Shown in pieces: positions 1 through 11,986 of a stretch of DNA of 64,000 bases. Position 1 is the stretch's first letter. Each line of letters begins with the position of its first letter. The notes under the pieces are model-generated. The model was not told the DNA's origin, made no database searches, and saw only the letters and a program-made list of their open reading frames with translations. Source of the DNA: Symbiodinium natans (taxonomy: Eukaryota > Sar > Dinophyceae > Suessiales > Symbiodiniaceae); the NCBI GenBank assembly GCA_905221605.1, contig CAJNDS010002313.1:379001-443000 (forward strand). The letters are read 5' to 3'. Position numbers and translations under genes: made by a program.

Positions 1-502
1 GTGGAAACTGCCCAGGCGGCCACCCACGTGTCTCTATGCGGTGGGGATGCCAAGACCGCCTGGAACTGCAGGTTTACAACTTGGAGCTTGGGCTTTTTTG
101 CTTCCTAAATCCTGCTCAAAGGCTCTCAAGACTCGGCCAGGAGCATTCATCCAGTGACCTTACAAACCCTGAGCACCTGTATCTTATATGGGTTGGTGGT
201 CTCTTTAAGTAGGATTTCTCAGGTACAAGGGCCACAGATAAAAAGGCCGCCACCTGTTTCATAACCTGTACTACCTATAGAGAGAAAGGTCAAAGCATCC
301 ATCCAACAATATGACATACCACGCACTAACAGCTTTCACAGACGCTTACCCGAAACCCTAGAGCGTAACCCCTTGTACATACGCATTGTCAGGACAGCCA
401 GGGAGAAACGAGCCTTCTCCAGTCACCACACTATGGCTTTGTGTTGGTGGTTGAATTTTGTTGTTAGGCTTGGTGGGATGCGTGGGAGAGGAGGTATAGA
501 TT

Positions 503-602
503 GGGATGTTCCCCCTTATACTAACAGTCCTGAATAGGATTGTAGTAACTACCCCCAATTATAATCCCTATTAAGGACCCCTTGTTTCAGGGGGAACATC
601 CC
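503..602. mobile_element. MITE-like inverted repeat, family A copy 1
   Basis: A 100-bp element starting GGGATGTTCCCCCTTATACT and ending with the near-complement that finishes GGGGGAACATCCC. Two more copies with the same termini lie at 56956-57057 and 57629-57726, so this is a dispersed family and not a one-off hairpin. It has no coding capacity. The centre is less conserved than the ends, as expected for a small non-autonomous inverted-repeat element. No clear target-site duplication can be read here. Confidence 0.6.
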
Positions 603-947
603 GAAGTCTAGACAAGTTAGACAACTAACGATCCTTGTCACCCGATCCTACGTCCTACCATTTGGCGAGCCCGCTCTGGGGCCCGCCAAGCCTTGAGAAG
701 ATTTTCCCTCAGCTCAAACCCTGCAGTGCGCCAGGCGAGACGGGCAAGAGCAGCCCTAAACCTTTCAACCCTGAACCCTGAAAAAATCCCGAAAAGCAAC
801 CCAAAACCCTAAACCCTAAACCCATGGGTTTCTTACTCGTTGTGGACCACCCCCTACTGGACTACGATGGGATGCGTCGATGAGCTGATGAGAGATTTGC
901 CATCGATGTTTCCCTGCAGAGGTCAGCTAAGCGGGTGGCCAAAAAAG

Positions 948-1136
948 CCCTAAACCCTAAACGGCCCTAAACCCTAAACCCGAAACCCGAAACCCGAAAC
1001 CCTAAACCCTAAACCCTAAACCCTAAACCCGAAACCCTAAACCCTAAACCCGAAACCCGAAACCCGAAACCCTAAACCCTAAACCCGAAACCCGAAACCC
1101 TAAACCCGAAACCCGAAACCCTAAACCCTAAACCCA
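948..1136 (-). repeat. Telomere-type repeat array (CCCTAAA/CCCGAAA)n
   Basis: Interstitial array in C-strand orientation in which about half the units carry the CCCGAAA variant, in runs of like units. The mixed runs suggest local duplication after point mutation of the heptamer. Confidence 0.85.
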
Positions 1137-1196
1137 TTAAAATAGGCCTCGGCCTTGCTCCCGGCTTCGAAGATTGGGCCATGTTCTCCGGAGGCC

Positions 1197-1310
1197 GGGG
1201 GGGGGGGGGGGGGTTTAGGGTTTAGGGTTTAGGGTTTAGGGTTTAGGGTTTAGGGTTTAGGGTTTAGGGTTTAGGGTTTAGGGTTTAGGGTTTAGGGTTT
1301 AGGGTTTAGT
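1197..1310 (+). repeat. G17 tract joined to (TTTAGGG)n array
   Basis: Seventeen consecutive G residues (1197-1213) run straight into about 14 perfect TTTAGGG units in the G-strand orientation. With the 948-1136 array, this forms an inverted pair separated by about 60 bp. A matching C23 tract joined to CCCTAAA units occurs at 22433-22545. Confidence 0.9.
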
Positions 1311-1352
1311 AAGGGCAGTTCAGGGTTCAGGGTACAGGTTTACTACTGATTG

Positions 1353-1441
1353 CTTAAGGACCCCCAAAAAACCACAAAATATTCTTCCTTCTGAAGGGTA
1401 ATATTGGGATGATTATTTCTTATTCTTTTGGGGTTCTTAAG
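1353..1441. mobile_element. Short inverted-repeat element, single copy here
   Basis: An 89-bp stretch bounded by CTTAAGGACCCCCAAAA on the left and its near-complement TTTTGGGGTTCTTAAG on the right, AT-rich in the middle. It shares only the GGACCCCCAAAA terminus with the element at 24158-24227. It has no coding capacity and is interpreted as a MITE-like insertion. Confidence 0.45.
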
Positions 1442-1540
1442 TAAATAGTAGTTTAGGGCTCAGGGGCCAGTGGGGGGTCAGGCCCGGAGAGGCTGCAGTC
1501 GGGTTTCGGGATTCGGGTTTGGGGTGAAGAGAGCCTCACA

Positions 1541-1591
1541 GGGTTTAGGGTTTAGGGTTTAGGGTTTAGGGTTTAGGGTTTAGGGTTTAGG
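1541..1591 (+). repeat. (TTTAGGG)n array
   Basis: About seven perfect G-strand telomere-type heptamers inside non-coding sequence. Confidence 0.9.
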
Positions 1592-4500
1592 ATGAAGGGA
1601 GCCCCTGGAGCGGAGTCTGGGTGCAAGAAAGGGTCGGCCGGGGTCAGCGGAGCTGCGTTGGGCGTGGCACGGTCCAGGTTCCAAAGCAGGCTACGGCTTA
1701 GGTTTCTTCAGGGATTACAGGATTTAGTTGTGAACATGTTGTCTTGAACTCAATACTCGTTTGGCAGATGACGAGCCAGAGATGGTATGCTTCAACTGCA
1801 TCAAGCACCCGAATCTGCAAGCTCGGGGGAATCTCGGGGGGGTATCCTAAACCCCTAAACCATGCACATGAGAGTGTGAGAGTCGAAACCCAGGAACCCT
1901 AAATCCGCACGCTTTCAGGTAGCAAACCCGATGAGATCTGGGGAGAGGCTGCTCCAGGGTTCCAGGGTTTAGCCTTCTGGGGGGTAAGCCGAAACCCGGT
2001 CCAGGGTTTGGGGTGCAGGGAACAAGAGTTGCTGTAAGTCCTGCGCTACTGGGCACTGCATCGTGCTTGGTTTGAGTTGAATCAGAGCCTGGGCTCAAAA
2101 AGGGAAGAAGAGTCTGGGTTCAAAAAGGGTTTAAGGTTAAGGGACCCTAGGAGGGTTGAAGCAAAACAAAGGGTTTAGGCTTTAGGATTGCTGCCAAAAG
2201 GCTTAGGGACAGGTTGCAGGTTTGGGGTCAGAGGCTTTGCATTTGGGTCTTGGGAAATTAGCATGCCTGATATCGTGACCGCGTGCTTCGTCCTTGGCCG
2301 AGCAGGTGGTTGGTCTTGTCATGCCCCTGACAGACTCTAGAGCCCATTCCTGCTGTGCAGTCATAAGCAGCGCTTACGGAGTCCTCGCGTGGCTCTTCCG
2401 AGCTCCCTCCTTCCTCATTCCGCACTAGGGTGATAGGAGCCGCCCACCCAGTCCCGCACCCTGAAAGCAGAATCCCAAATGCGCCCCCACTTGAGCACGC
2501 TGGGCCCAGAACATGTCCTACTTCAGCCAGCCGTTTCCAGAGCTTGCAGGGGCCCGAGCCGGGGAGCTGAGGGTTTTTGGGACGCTTCGGGACCAGATTT
2601 CCTCAGGACACCAGGTATGGTTTGGGAGTTGAGGAGTTGAGGGGGCCCAGGATTTTGGTTTCATTTCCATTGTGCCTTGTCCTTGCCTCCACGCAGCTGG
2701 CTGTCGAAACCAAAGCCCCCCTCATAAAGCGCACGACGTCCAGTGACATCCACAGCTTTCCATGAGTTCGCTCGGGGCCTTGGGCCGCCATTCTGGTAGA
2801 CTCTTAGAACGCGTGATCGCACGGGGCGAGACATCGAATGTACGAGGAGAGCTGGATAGGTTTCTGGAGTGAGAAGCTGCAGCCCTCGCCCTGTGTCATA
2901 GAGCACAAAGATGCCCTACTACCCCCCTGAAATTTCATGTAGAAGTGTATTTTTAAGTATCATAAAACCCAAGAAAATATGAACAATGCAGTTTTACTAA
3001 GGTTCCAAGGGGAGTATGGCCCGAAAGTCACCCCTGGCGCCCAGGCCCTGACTGGATGCCCCGAACTCTCAGTCCCTGGTGGCCTTGAGAGCATCGCCGG
3101 CCCAATTCTTGTGGATTGAGCAGTTGAGCTTCGGGAAGGGTGGAAAGGTTTAGGGTTTAGGGTTTGGTAAAAAAGGTTCAGGGGCGCGGCTATTCCCCAA
3201 GCCCGGAAACCCCACACCCAGCAAAGCTTTGGCATATCACGCGCTCAGCCCCAAATCCTGCAGCGGTCAGCACATGGCAATGTCAGCTTGTGCAGTCCGT
3301 CTCAATGTGGCCTCTCGCAACAGGCATGTATGCTGCAAGAGTACAGGCCGGCTTTCTGCTTCTGAGTGCCCGGGCCAGAGTCTTCAAAGTTCAGGGTTTT
3401 AGGGCTCCGTCCTCCGGGTTTTGGTGTTTTGATGGAGGGCTTCGGCGGCAGTGTTGCAAAGCCCTTCCGCCAAGTAAACACACACGTGCACTCTTGCACT
3501 TACACTTGGGCGCTTCTCAGGACCTTTGTCAGTCACTGCGTTGCCCCTTTGATTCTGCGGGCCTCGTGCACCTAGCCCAAGATGTCCTCGGCGCTTCCCT
3601 GCAACTGGAGGCGCACGCCCTTGACCACCAGAATCACCAGAAGCCAGGAGCCTGAAGAATCGCAACCAAAACCTTAGCTTCTCTTGCTGCGTCGCCCTGA
3701 GCACGAGAGGAGGCTGATGTGTGGGCTTGTGGGCTTGCAGTACTGTCCCACACCCTTACAAGCCCAACTGTAGCTTTAGGGCCCAGGTATAAGCTTTACC
3801 GCCCTAGGCCCAAACCGTTGGACGCAGGGGGCCAACCTCCCGGGGTTTCGGGTTTAAGGGCTAGGGTTCAAACAAGGGTTGGGTTTAGGGAGGTAGAGAC
3901 GTACGGCGCCCTAAGCCCTCAACTCAATGGTGGATCCGATGTCCACCCGCTGAGGCATTTGAAGGCATCAACTGAGTCCCTCAATGTGTCTTGGGCCGCA
4001 TTTCGGGTTTCGGGCTTGCGGTCTTTAGGGCCCCCAAGGCCGGGGCATTCAAGGGGTTTGCCGAAAAAAGTGGTACGTTTTTTGGGGGTTCTAAAAATAA
4101 GTAGTATTTTTTTTTGGGGGGGGGGAATGATAAGTAGTATTTTGGGGTGTATAGAAATGTCCGTTTAAGGCTGCCCAAGGATGTCCCCCCTGTCAAACAG
4201 CCCTGGGGTCCTCGATGTTTTTCTCGGAAGAAAGGAAGAAAGAGGGGAGGTAGCGATGCCAAGACCAGCGCTTCCCTTCGGTTTTCGGGTTTCGGGTTTA
4301 GGGTTTAGGGTTTAGGGATGGATGGATGCTGCCCCGGCCTCAGTTCCAGTCTTAAAGAAAGGGTTAGGGTTTAGGGTTTACGGTTTAGGGAAACAAGCCA
4401 AGCCCAAGCCCGAGGTGACGGCGAACGTGCTGTCACACTTGGGCTTCGGCGACGTGGCGGGGGCTTTTTGCTTGGAGACAGGGCATTGTCAAAGAGAAGC

Positions 4501-6883
4501 ATGCGCAGGAGAGTGTTCAGCACCGGCAAGTAGGGCTAAGAGTGGGGTCGAGAACCATGCGCTCTGTGGTTCATGAGGTCAGTGTCCTTCCGGGATCTGC
4601 ATGCAACTTGAGTCAATTTTGGCCACCGCATGCCTATGGCCAAGCACAGAAAGCCTCCCTGCGCAGGCAGTCCGCGAACTGTGCGGAAGTGGCCGCCGGG
4701 GACTCCAGCCTTCACAAGATTCGTTTCTGAGGTTTAGAGCTTCCTAGGGGGCCCCTTAAGGAAATAGAAGGGTGTGCTCCTGAAAGTGGAGGTCCACTAC
4801 GGCACTTAAGGAGAGAAGCGTCAGTTGGGCCATCGAAAACGCTTGCACATTCATCGCAGACGTGGGACAAGAACCCTTCCGACTTCAGCACGGTTTTGTG
4901 TGACGTTCTGCTGTGGGCGAATACAGTACCTGCTGGGACCCAAGCTCAGAGCAAAGTCCAGAGCCAAATCAAGGCTTTAGGAATGAGACTTGCAACAGGG
5001 TGCCGGGCATTTTCAGGTTTGCAAGGGGTTTAGGACCGGCTGGCAATCGGTCCCCATGCCAAGGTAGTTTCGGGGTCACTTCAAGGATCAAGACGGACAG
5101 AGAACGAGAGGAAGCGAAACAGAGATCGAGCGATGGGAAAGAGGTTTGGGTGTAATGGGTTTGGGGTTTCGGAACACCGGCGCCGCCCGAAATCTGGACC
5201 AGCTCGCCAGGCGAAATCTGATCCCGAGTGTTGGAGGGCGGCGGCCGCGCGCTCAGATGGCTTGTTGACGGCAGGGCGCCAAGGACTCAAGCGTCCGATC
5301 AGTCGAAGGATCGTCTGGAAACTTGGTCCTCGAAGCCCACGCCTCTGTACCCATGCCCAAAAACTCGAAGGGAGAGGCCACGAGGCGCTATTCCTCAGCA
5401 CTTGGTAGAGTGCATACGATGCCTAATTGAGATTCCGAGGTTTCCCTGGCTTAAGTGATCTTGCCCTTATGCAAAATCAGTCGCTCTAAAGTTTAGTATA
5501 TCACTACCTTTTACGCGAAACTATTCTTTATAATGCCTTCTCGCACTTCTGTCTCACTGAAACATGCTGCTCAGCACGAGCTCTTGCAAAAATAGGAATG
5601 TCATGCATGGGGATCAAGCAAAGGAGTATCAAGTCCTTCATGTGTGCAGGGTGAAGGACATAGCAAGAACACCAAAAAAGTAAAACAACACTTGCCTGGG
5701 ATTCTTGCTAAGGTTGGAGAGTCCCCACGTCTCATGCAATGTTAGTATAAGGTGCAGCACCCTTCAGTAGACTTCAACAGATCCTGCGGGCTCAAGCGAA
5801 CTGAATTAGTGAAATCTGTTGTGTTTTGGGTTCTACGCGCGAAAAAATGAAAGTCGTAACCTTCGCAGAAAGTATCTCTGCAGAACCAAAAGAAACAATC
5901 AAATTCGGACTCCCAAGCGCATGTATGTCACTGTGAGTTGCGAAGACAAGAGCAGCTGGAGGGGGGGTGGGAGACTTGGATCGAATGACACATGGCGCAC
6001 CCGCCCGGATTCAACATCAAGCCACCGTTATGCTCAAGCCTTTGAGTACTCATATGGGGCATCAAGCACTTGTTTCAAAGGGCTCCCTGCTCAGGAGACC
6101 AGTCGATTTCTGGCAACGCGCCCTCGATATCGGCCCTTGTCTTCCTGGAGGGAGTGAAAGACGCGCCGTAAGCTTCATCGGGCTGGAAGAAGCAAGTCGA
6201 GCCTCTTCGGTGCAAAACGTTAGGAAGAATGGCCCTGGGTTGAAGATACTGTACCATCTTCAGGGGGCTCTTTGGGTTAGGGGATGCTCCGATCTAAAGT
6301 GAAGGCTCTCTCTTACTCACTTCACTGCGTGTCTATGTGTGAGCCTGCTACCCTCCTTCGGAGTTCTTGCAACGGCACCCCTGAACCCCGCAGTCGCAGT
6401 CACGATTTCCGATCTGAGTCCCGGCTGCCAGATGGGCAGTCGTTAAGGCCTTACCAGGGTTTTTCATACTGCCACCCTCAGAAGTAGGCGGTCGGCGTTG
6501 GCTTGAGAGACTCTCGGTCAGTTTGCAAAGCATCTTAAGTTCTGATGGGCAAGCGTCTTTTGCGACTCTTCCTTGTGAGCTAGTTTTGAATGCGCCTGCA
6601 CCATCACCCGTCGGTTCCGAGACTTCACGGCTTAGGGTTCAGGGTTTAGGGTTGAAATTAGGGTTATAGGGTTTAGGGTTCGGGGTTTTCAGGCACTTCA
6701 TCACAAAGTTCTTCTCCCATAAGTTGGTGTGCTTTGATGTTGTTTCAGGCACCTTGGTGATGGGGGGTTCCCAAGTGGTACTTAGTCGTTTGCAATACTG
6801 ACCACGGTGATCCTAAGTCCTACATCAGCCTACATCGGCACTCAGATCCACTCAACAAGGGTCATGCTGGGGGTAGTTGCACG

Positions 6884-7042
6884 ATGGTGCGGAAGGGAGG
6901 CCATTGGACGGACAATGTGCCTAAATCTGCTCGACGGATGGCCACAGAGGCCACGATCGATTTCATGACATCGATTTACTTGCACAGTCGACTGTTTGGC
7001 CGTAGTCTTGCGCAGCGATCTCAGGACAAGAAGGACTTGTGA
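6884..7042 (+). CDS. Small ORF, 52 codons, unrecognised
   Basis: ATG-to-TGA frame of 52 residues with a protein-like, basic composition and none of the telomere-repeat translation that fills neighbouring frames. The stretch ATEATIDFMTSIYLH followed by SRLFGRS and a basic tail faintly recalls the core of ribosomal protein L31e (…T-I-x-hydrophobic-H-x-R-x-x-G…), but only about five residues agree. It could be an exon, a decayed retrocopy or chance. No splice signals or spliced-leader relict were found beside it. Confidence 0.2.
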   Translation: MVRKGGHWTDNVPKSARRMATEATIDFMTSIYLHSRLFGRSLAQRSQDKKDL

Positions 7043-7687
7043 GGACTTAAATCATCCGCCACAAGACGTTCCCCAAGCTCTTGCATAAGTGATGCTCCCG
7101 ATCCGGTCTTGTCCACGATCCCATTTCCACCCCCTACCGCACTTAAACTCGAGCCCTTAGATCTTCGCCCCCCCCCCTCCCCCCCCCCAAACCTCCGCGA
7201 CCCTCTACGAGCTCGAACATGTTTTGCAAGGCCCCATGAGCCCGAAGCACATGAGCCATTCTGATCCATCAACTCACGGGGTCCCAGAGGATCTCAGCGT
7301 AAGCCTATGCGCGCGCGAGGGCGCCTCTCCGAAGAAACTTCAAGAGAATTTGCTGACGGAGAGCGCATGCCTACCTGCCGTCGCTTGTGGGAATTTTTTG
7401 GGGTTTTAGTAGCGGTCCATGAAACACTGGGGGGAGCTAAGCTTCTTGTGAGCACAGCGACAAAGAGAGAAGACTCTTGAGCTTGCAGTCTCATGCGAGA
7501 TGGTGGATTTTGCCACCTGCACGCTCAACCGAAGTATTCATCCTTTGCAAGAGCTAGACCTAACCGAAACCACCAAGAGAGGCGCAGGGGCGAATACTTC
7601 ACGGGGGGGCCAGTCCAATTTGGCCATCGATTGAAGTGCACTTTGCACTCCGACTTGCACCATGTGCCTCGGGTGACACTGAGGGTA

Positions 7688-7797
7688 GGGTTTAGGGTTT
7701 AGGGTTTAGGGTTTAGGGTTTAGGGTTTAGGGTTTAGGGTTTAGGGTTTAGGGTTTAGGGTTTAGGGTTTAGGGTTTAGGGTTTAGGGTTTAGGGTT
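7688..7797 (+). repeat. (TTTAGGG)n array
   Basis: Roughly 16 perfect TTTAGGG units in a row, one of the longest uninterrupted interstitial telomere-type arrays in the window. Confidence 0.95.
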
Positions 7798-8735
7798 GGA
7801 GGTAAGCTCATCGGAATCGATTGAAGTGTCAGTCCTGTACTCTTGACTTGACCAGCCCACTACCCAAAGCTGCCTCTCTCTGACCCCTAGAATTTTACCC
7901 ACTCTTCGCCATTTGGGGTTCAAGACCGTGGCGCTTGTGCCACAGACGGCAATTGGGCTTGGATTGCTTGGGTTGGTTTAAGGGTTTCGGGCTACTGCTT
8001 GGGGGTGCAACTCCGAGATCTGCAGTTTGCTGGGAGCAGAGTGGGCAAGGGGGCCCGGGGGTGCACTGTCGGGTGTTGGGTCTAGCGCTTCCCGAGTTCA
8101 CCACTTCAGGAATGACGCAACACAAACGGGCCTTGGCAAGTGACACGTGGATACTCGAGGCGACAGAAGTGCAAGGGTAGTAGAAGCCGCCGTGGCTGCG
8201 GGGATTTCAGCCCCTACAATGCTGGGGGCAACAACAGCGTGTGGCTTGGCTTGCAGAGAGTTTTGGGTTTCCGCGCGTGCGTAGGGGGGAGGACGCATAG
8301 CGCCTGAGCGAATAACCCCATCCCGACCCCATGTTTCTGCATGCAGACGAGTGGAGGAATACCGGGAGACTTAGCCCCCAACAGAATGTTTTTCTGGGTC
8401 CCTTCTTTAAAAAGGGTTAGGGCATAAGCCCATGCGTCCTGGGTAATGTGTAAGAGTCTTGGGTATCATGTGCACCTCGCCCACGTACCCTGAACTAGTG
8501 CTCGTGTCTTTGTTTGTTGCGGACAAGTGAGGAGGAAGGTGCAGATCTTCATGGTAGACAGCCCCAAACCCGAGCGGCTTACGCGCTGGCGTGTTTCATG
8601 TCACTGCCTTGAAACGAAAGTAGCTTGAGCTCAAACCCCGTCATCTCTCGGCAGGTCCCTTAAACCCCCAAATCCCAAAACCCCAACAAATCCTTTCCTG
8701 CTTGAGCGAATGAGAGTCGAAGCCCCCCAAGAACC

Positions 8736-8790
8736 CTAAACCCCAAACCCCAAACCCTAAACCCCAAGCCCTAAACCCCAAGCCCCAAAA
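8736..8790 (-). repeat. Degenerate CCCTAAA/CCCCAAA/CCCCAAG array
   Basis: Telomere-type heptamers in C-strand orientation with frequent T-to-C change in the fourth position, giving alternating CCCTAAA and CCCCAAA units. Confidence 0.8.
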
Positions 8791-8918
8791 TGCAATCCTA
8801 AGCAGTGCCAAAGAGTGGTCTAAGGCCCGGCATGCAGAGACGTGGACAGGGCGGCCAGTGTTTGACGCCTCCTGAGATGCGTGGGCCAATCATGGACTCC
8901 TTTCAAGGGTTGATGTAA

Positions 8919-9020
8919 AGATATATATATATACACAAGTATAGAGGTATATGTATATAGGTATGTATGTATATATATATATACATATATATAGGTATAT
9001 GTATATATGTATATTTGTGT
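8919..9020. repeat. AT/GTAT microsatellite
   Basis: Runs of TA dinucleotides broken by GTATG and AGGTATATG units. Similar TA-rich microsatellites recur at 33009-33054 and 60955-61030. Confidence 0.85.
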
Positions 9021-9186
9021 GTTTTTTTGTGTTTTCAGGTTTTGGGGTGTGGCTAGGTTTAGGAGATTCTGGAATGCCCGAGCCGTGTTGGCGGGGTTTC
9101 AGGGCCGATCTGGGCGTCGTTCGGGCCTCCAGGGTTCCAGGCATGAGCCTACATGGCACTTAAGTTACAGGCCCTAAGCCCTAAGC

Positions 9187-9334
9187 CCTACAAACCCTAC
9201 AAACCCTACAAACCCTACAAACCCTATAAACCCTATAAACCCTATAAACCCTATAAACCCTATAAACCCTATAAACCCTATAAACCCTATAAACCCTATA
9301 AACCCTATAAACCCTATAAACCCTATAAACCCTA
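9187..9334. repeat. Nonamer satellite (CCCTACAAA)n then (CCCTATAAA)n
   Basis: About four CCCTACAAA units followed by about a dozen CCCTATAAA units, then a return to CCCTAAG. The unit equals the telomere heptamer CCCTAAA with two extra bases, so the array probably grew from one mutated telomere unit. Because nine is a multiple of three, it is open in frame as a Lys-Pro-Tyr repeat, which I read as incidental. Confidence 0.9.
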
Positions 9335-10435
9335 AGCCCTAACCGTGGCTCACTGTCTTTAGGCCTTTGGGGTTTTAGGGTTGTTTTCGGGGGTGTTGTA
9401 GCCAACACGAGTTCGTGGATGTATCTCGCAAGCAGCGAGTTTGTTTTTGTGTCGACACTTGGGGTCGCGGCCAGGCCAGTTGCTCTATGGATAGAAGCCT
9501 ATTTGCTATTTCATATTTCGCGCTCTTCACTCATCTTTCTAGCTCGACCTCGTCTTCTTCAAAAAGCATGATGTGCCATACGGTTGTGGAGCTCTTGTGG
9601 TCATGGCTTTCATGGCAGGATGGTACCAAGCGTAGTCGGCAAGTCTGAAAAGAGGGATGATCTGCCCATGCTGCATCGGGAGCAAAGTCGGGGTCAGAAC
9701 TGTAAGCTGATCTGGCCAGCGACTGGCAGCGCGCGACGGCGACTGTTGGTTTAGGTTTCCCCTAGTACTTTGCCTGGTGTAGTAGTGCTTCGGTGTTCTG
9801 GGGGGCTGGGCAATGTGAAAAAGGGGGATGCTCTCCACCAAGTTTGTCTCGGATCCTTTTCTGACAGAGGAAGTCTAAACATAGGGGGCCACTGACTTTC
9901 AGTGCAAAGTGGTCAAGCTTTGGGGGGAGCTCTGACTAAACCATGCTGCCTCACTCAAATTTCCCAGCTGAGTTTGAACTTCCTGAGTTCAAAGAGTCGG
10001 CGTCCCAAGAACCCCACAGAAGTTGAAACCCAGAACAATGGAGATGCCGCCGTTATTAATGCAGTCCCCTGCGCCCCAGAGCACTCACATCCCTAAAACA
10101 GTAACCAACCAAAAAAAGGGTGCCCTTGTTATAATATGGTTACTGGGCTACTAAGCCAAAGTATAGGAATGAGGCAACTCGGAATGAGGGGCTTTCGTCG
10201 GCGCGCGGCTGCCCGCTTTGCGAAACGGTGTTTGCTTGGTTCCAAAGAGGCAGTGGCTGCAATGGAGCTTGGGTTATCTGTAAGCAGCCCTAAACCCTAA
10301 ACCCTAAAGCTGTATAAGGTTGCAGCATCCCCGCACCAGAGAACTGGGAGTCTGAACCCTACAGGCTAAGCTCTAAGATCCTTCGGTGTTTCCAGCGTAT
10401 TGCCCCGCAGTGCATCGTGAAGGTCAGGTAGGGAG

Positions 10436-10630
10436 ATGGCAGAAGCCGAAATCCTGCGAAACTCTGCAAACTGTGACCATATCTCCGAGCACGAAAGCTT
10501 GCCAAGTCCCACAATCTGCTCCGCAGTTAAACCGGCCTCCGACCCAGAACCCACTGTTTCAGATCTACAGGCGAGTCAGTGTGCTGGGGAAATAGGAGCG
10601 GCCCAGTCTAGCCACGGAGGCAAGGAGAAG
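10436..10630 (+). CDS. Possible first exon, unrecognised
   Basis: Sixty-five codons from ATG with ordinary protein composition (MAEAEILRNSANCDHISE at the start, acidic and Ser-rich), ending exactly at a good donor, GAGAAG|GTATGG, in phase 0. After the donor the frame turns into Trp/Leu-rich low-quality sequence, which fits an exon-intron boundary. I found no convincing next exon. Acidic, probably soluble and without motifs. Could be chance. Confidence 0.3.
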
Positions 10631-11833
10631 GTATGGGTGTGGCTTGTTAAAGTATTGTGGCTTCAATGCTGCCAGTTCCTTTATTAGGAAGAGAGCGCTG
10701 GCCAAGCGCTGCACCCGTATGTCTGCAGAGACTGGCTTGAAAGGGGAGCTTGAAGGTGACTTGGGGTTTGATTTTGTTTCCATTATATGGTTTAGAGCCT
10801 CATCGTTCATGATGTGGCCGCAGACGCCAGGTGCAGTGCCCAGGAGGCATGTCTCTAGGTAATCTTTGTTTGCAAGGCGCCCTGAGGCTTGAATGGCCTG
10901 CCCAAAATGTGTTAGGGTTTCGGGTTTAGGGTTTCGGGTTTAGGCTTTGCAAGCCTGTTGCAAAAAAGGGTTTGCAGACAGTGTTGTGGTTTGGTGCGGG
11001 GGTTCATGACAAGAAGGTTCTGGGAACATGAATCTGCGGCCGCCATCCTTGCCTGGCGAGGTAAGTTTGCAAAATTCGTGGAAGTCCCGAAGAGGATTCA
11101 TGCTCCTGAGGGGCGTGGCAATTTCAAATGCCGGTAAGTCCCCCCCAAGAATGGCGAAAGTGGCCGCAGTCTTGGAGTGGAGGGGGCGACCAAGCACCGC
11201 CGGACAGATCCGTGTTGCTCCAGGTGCCTGGGAGTTTCGAGTCCTTCGTCGCCTCGGTAGGGGACCACTGAGCCATGGATAGTTCAGAAGTATATGAGGA
11301 GGCTGGGACTCGATTTCGGGATGAGTTTGGCTTTGCCGCCAATGCACAGAAGGAGCATTGCGGGGCTAAATCATGTGCGCTGGACATGTTTCTGACGGGC
11401 TGTTTCCGTGGCAGGGCCTTTGCAGGCAGTCGAATTTTTTTTTGCGTTTGCTACTCGGGTGTAGGAACACTACGCCTCGGAACACGCGTGATGACTGTTG
11501 GGGGCCATGTTAGAGCGGTCGGGGACTTGGGCTGAGATTTTTGCGTGGTGAGACCAGAAGGTTTCAGGGCCTCTAAGGGTTTTCAGAGGGTTCAGATGTC
11601 GTCAGCCTAGATGCAACAAATGAAAATGAGGCTCTACTCCACTCCACTTCCGCTACCATGACCCTCATTTTGCCACATTCCCCAAATCAACTAATCCCGG
11701 AAGCCCCGAAATCCGAAGCCCCGCCTAAACCCCTAAATTCGTCGGAGCTGGCGCCGTTCTTCCATTTGCTTCCTGAAAAGGCAAACGACCCTCAGCAACA
11801 AACCCTTCTGCCCTAAACCCCTTGCTGTTGCAG

Positions 11834-11986
11834 AGAGTGCTTGCAAAACTTCTGAACCTCCTGACTCTGCTGTCCTTCGCGGCCCAACCCGCCGGGGGGC
11901 AAGCGCAGCCGCCCGCGCGCCGCGCAGATGCGGGGTGCCTCAAGTGTATGCCTCTTTCGGTGTGTGGACGGAGCTTCAAAATGTAG
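11834..11986 (+). CDS. Possible exon, hydrophobic then Pro/Ala/Arg-rich
   Basis: Begins after a plausible acceptor (TTGCTGTTGCAG) and runs open to TAG for 50 codons. The first residues RVLAKLLNLLTLLSFAA form a hydrophobic, signal- or membrane-like segment, followed by a Pro/Gln/Arg-rich piece. No start codon is in frame, so it could only be an internal or last exon. No partner exon was identified. Confidence 0.22.
   Translation, partial: RVLAKLLNLLTLLSFAAQPAGGQAQPPARRADAGCLKCMPLSVCGRSFKM

Larger units (their letters stand above)
1..6883. other. Non-coding, repeat-rich stretch
   Basis: No open frame here has protein-like composition over a useful length. The sequence holds telomere-type heptamers on both strands, variant CCCGAAA units, G-tracts, two inverted-repeat elements (503-602 and 1353-1441) and many single relics of TTTAGGG. 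Frames of 60-160 codons exist but are rich in translated telomere repeat (GLGFRV, NPKP) and have no matching composition on flanking sequence, so I treat them as chance. Confidence 0.6.
7043..10435. other. Non-coding stretch with repeats
   Basis: Contains a long TTTAGGG array, C-rich telomere variants, an AT microsatellite and a nonamer telomere-derived satellite (listed separately). Nothing else in it could be supported as a gene. Open frames on both strands have no recognisable motif. Confidence 0.55.

Noticed and set aside
948-1310. Head-to-head telomere fusion
   Set aside because: A fusion should read TTTAGGG then CCCTAAA; here the order is CCCTAAA then TTTAGGG, and many similar tracts occur elsewhere.
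4400-4470. F-box-like exon (EVTANVLSHLGFGDVAG)
   Set aside because: Suggestive, but only about 20 codons, with a poor acceptor and no partner exon.
9153-9335. Lys-Pro-Tyr repeat protein
   Set aside because: It is only the translation of the CCCTATAAA nonamer array.
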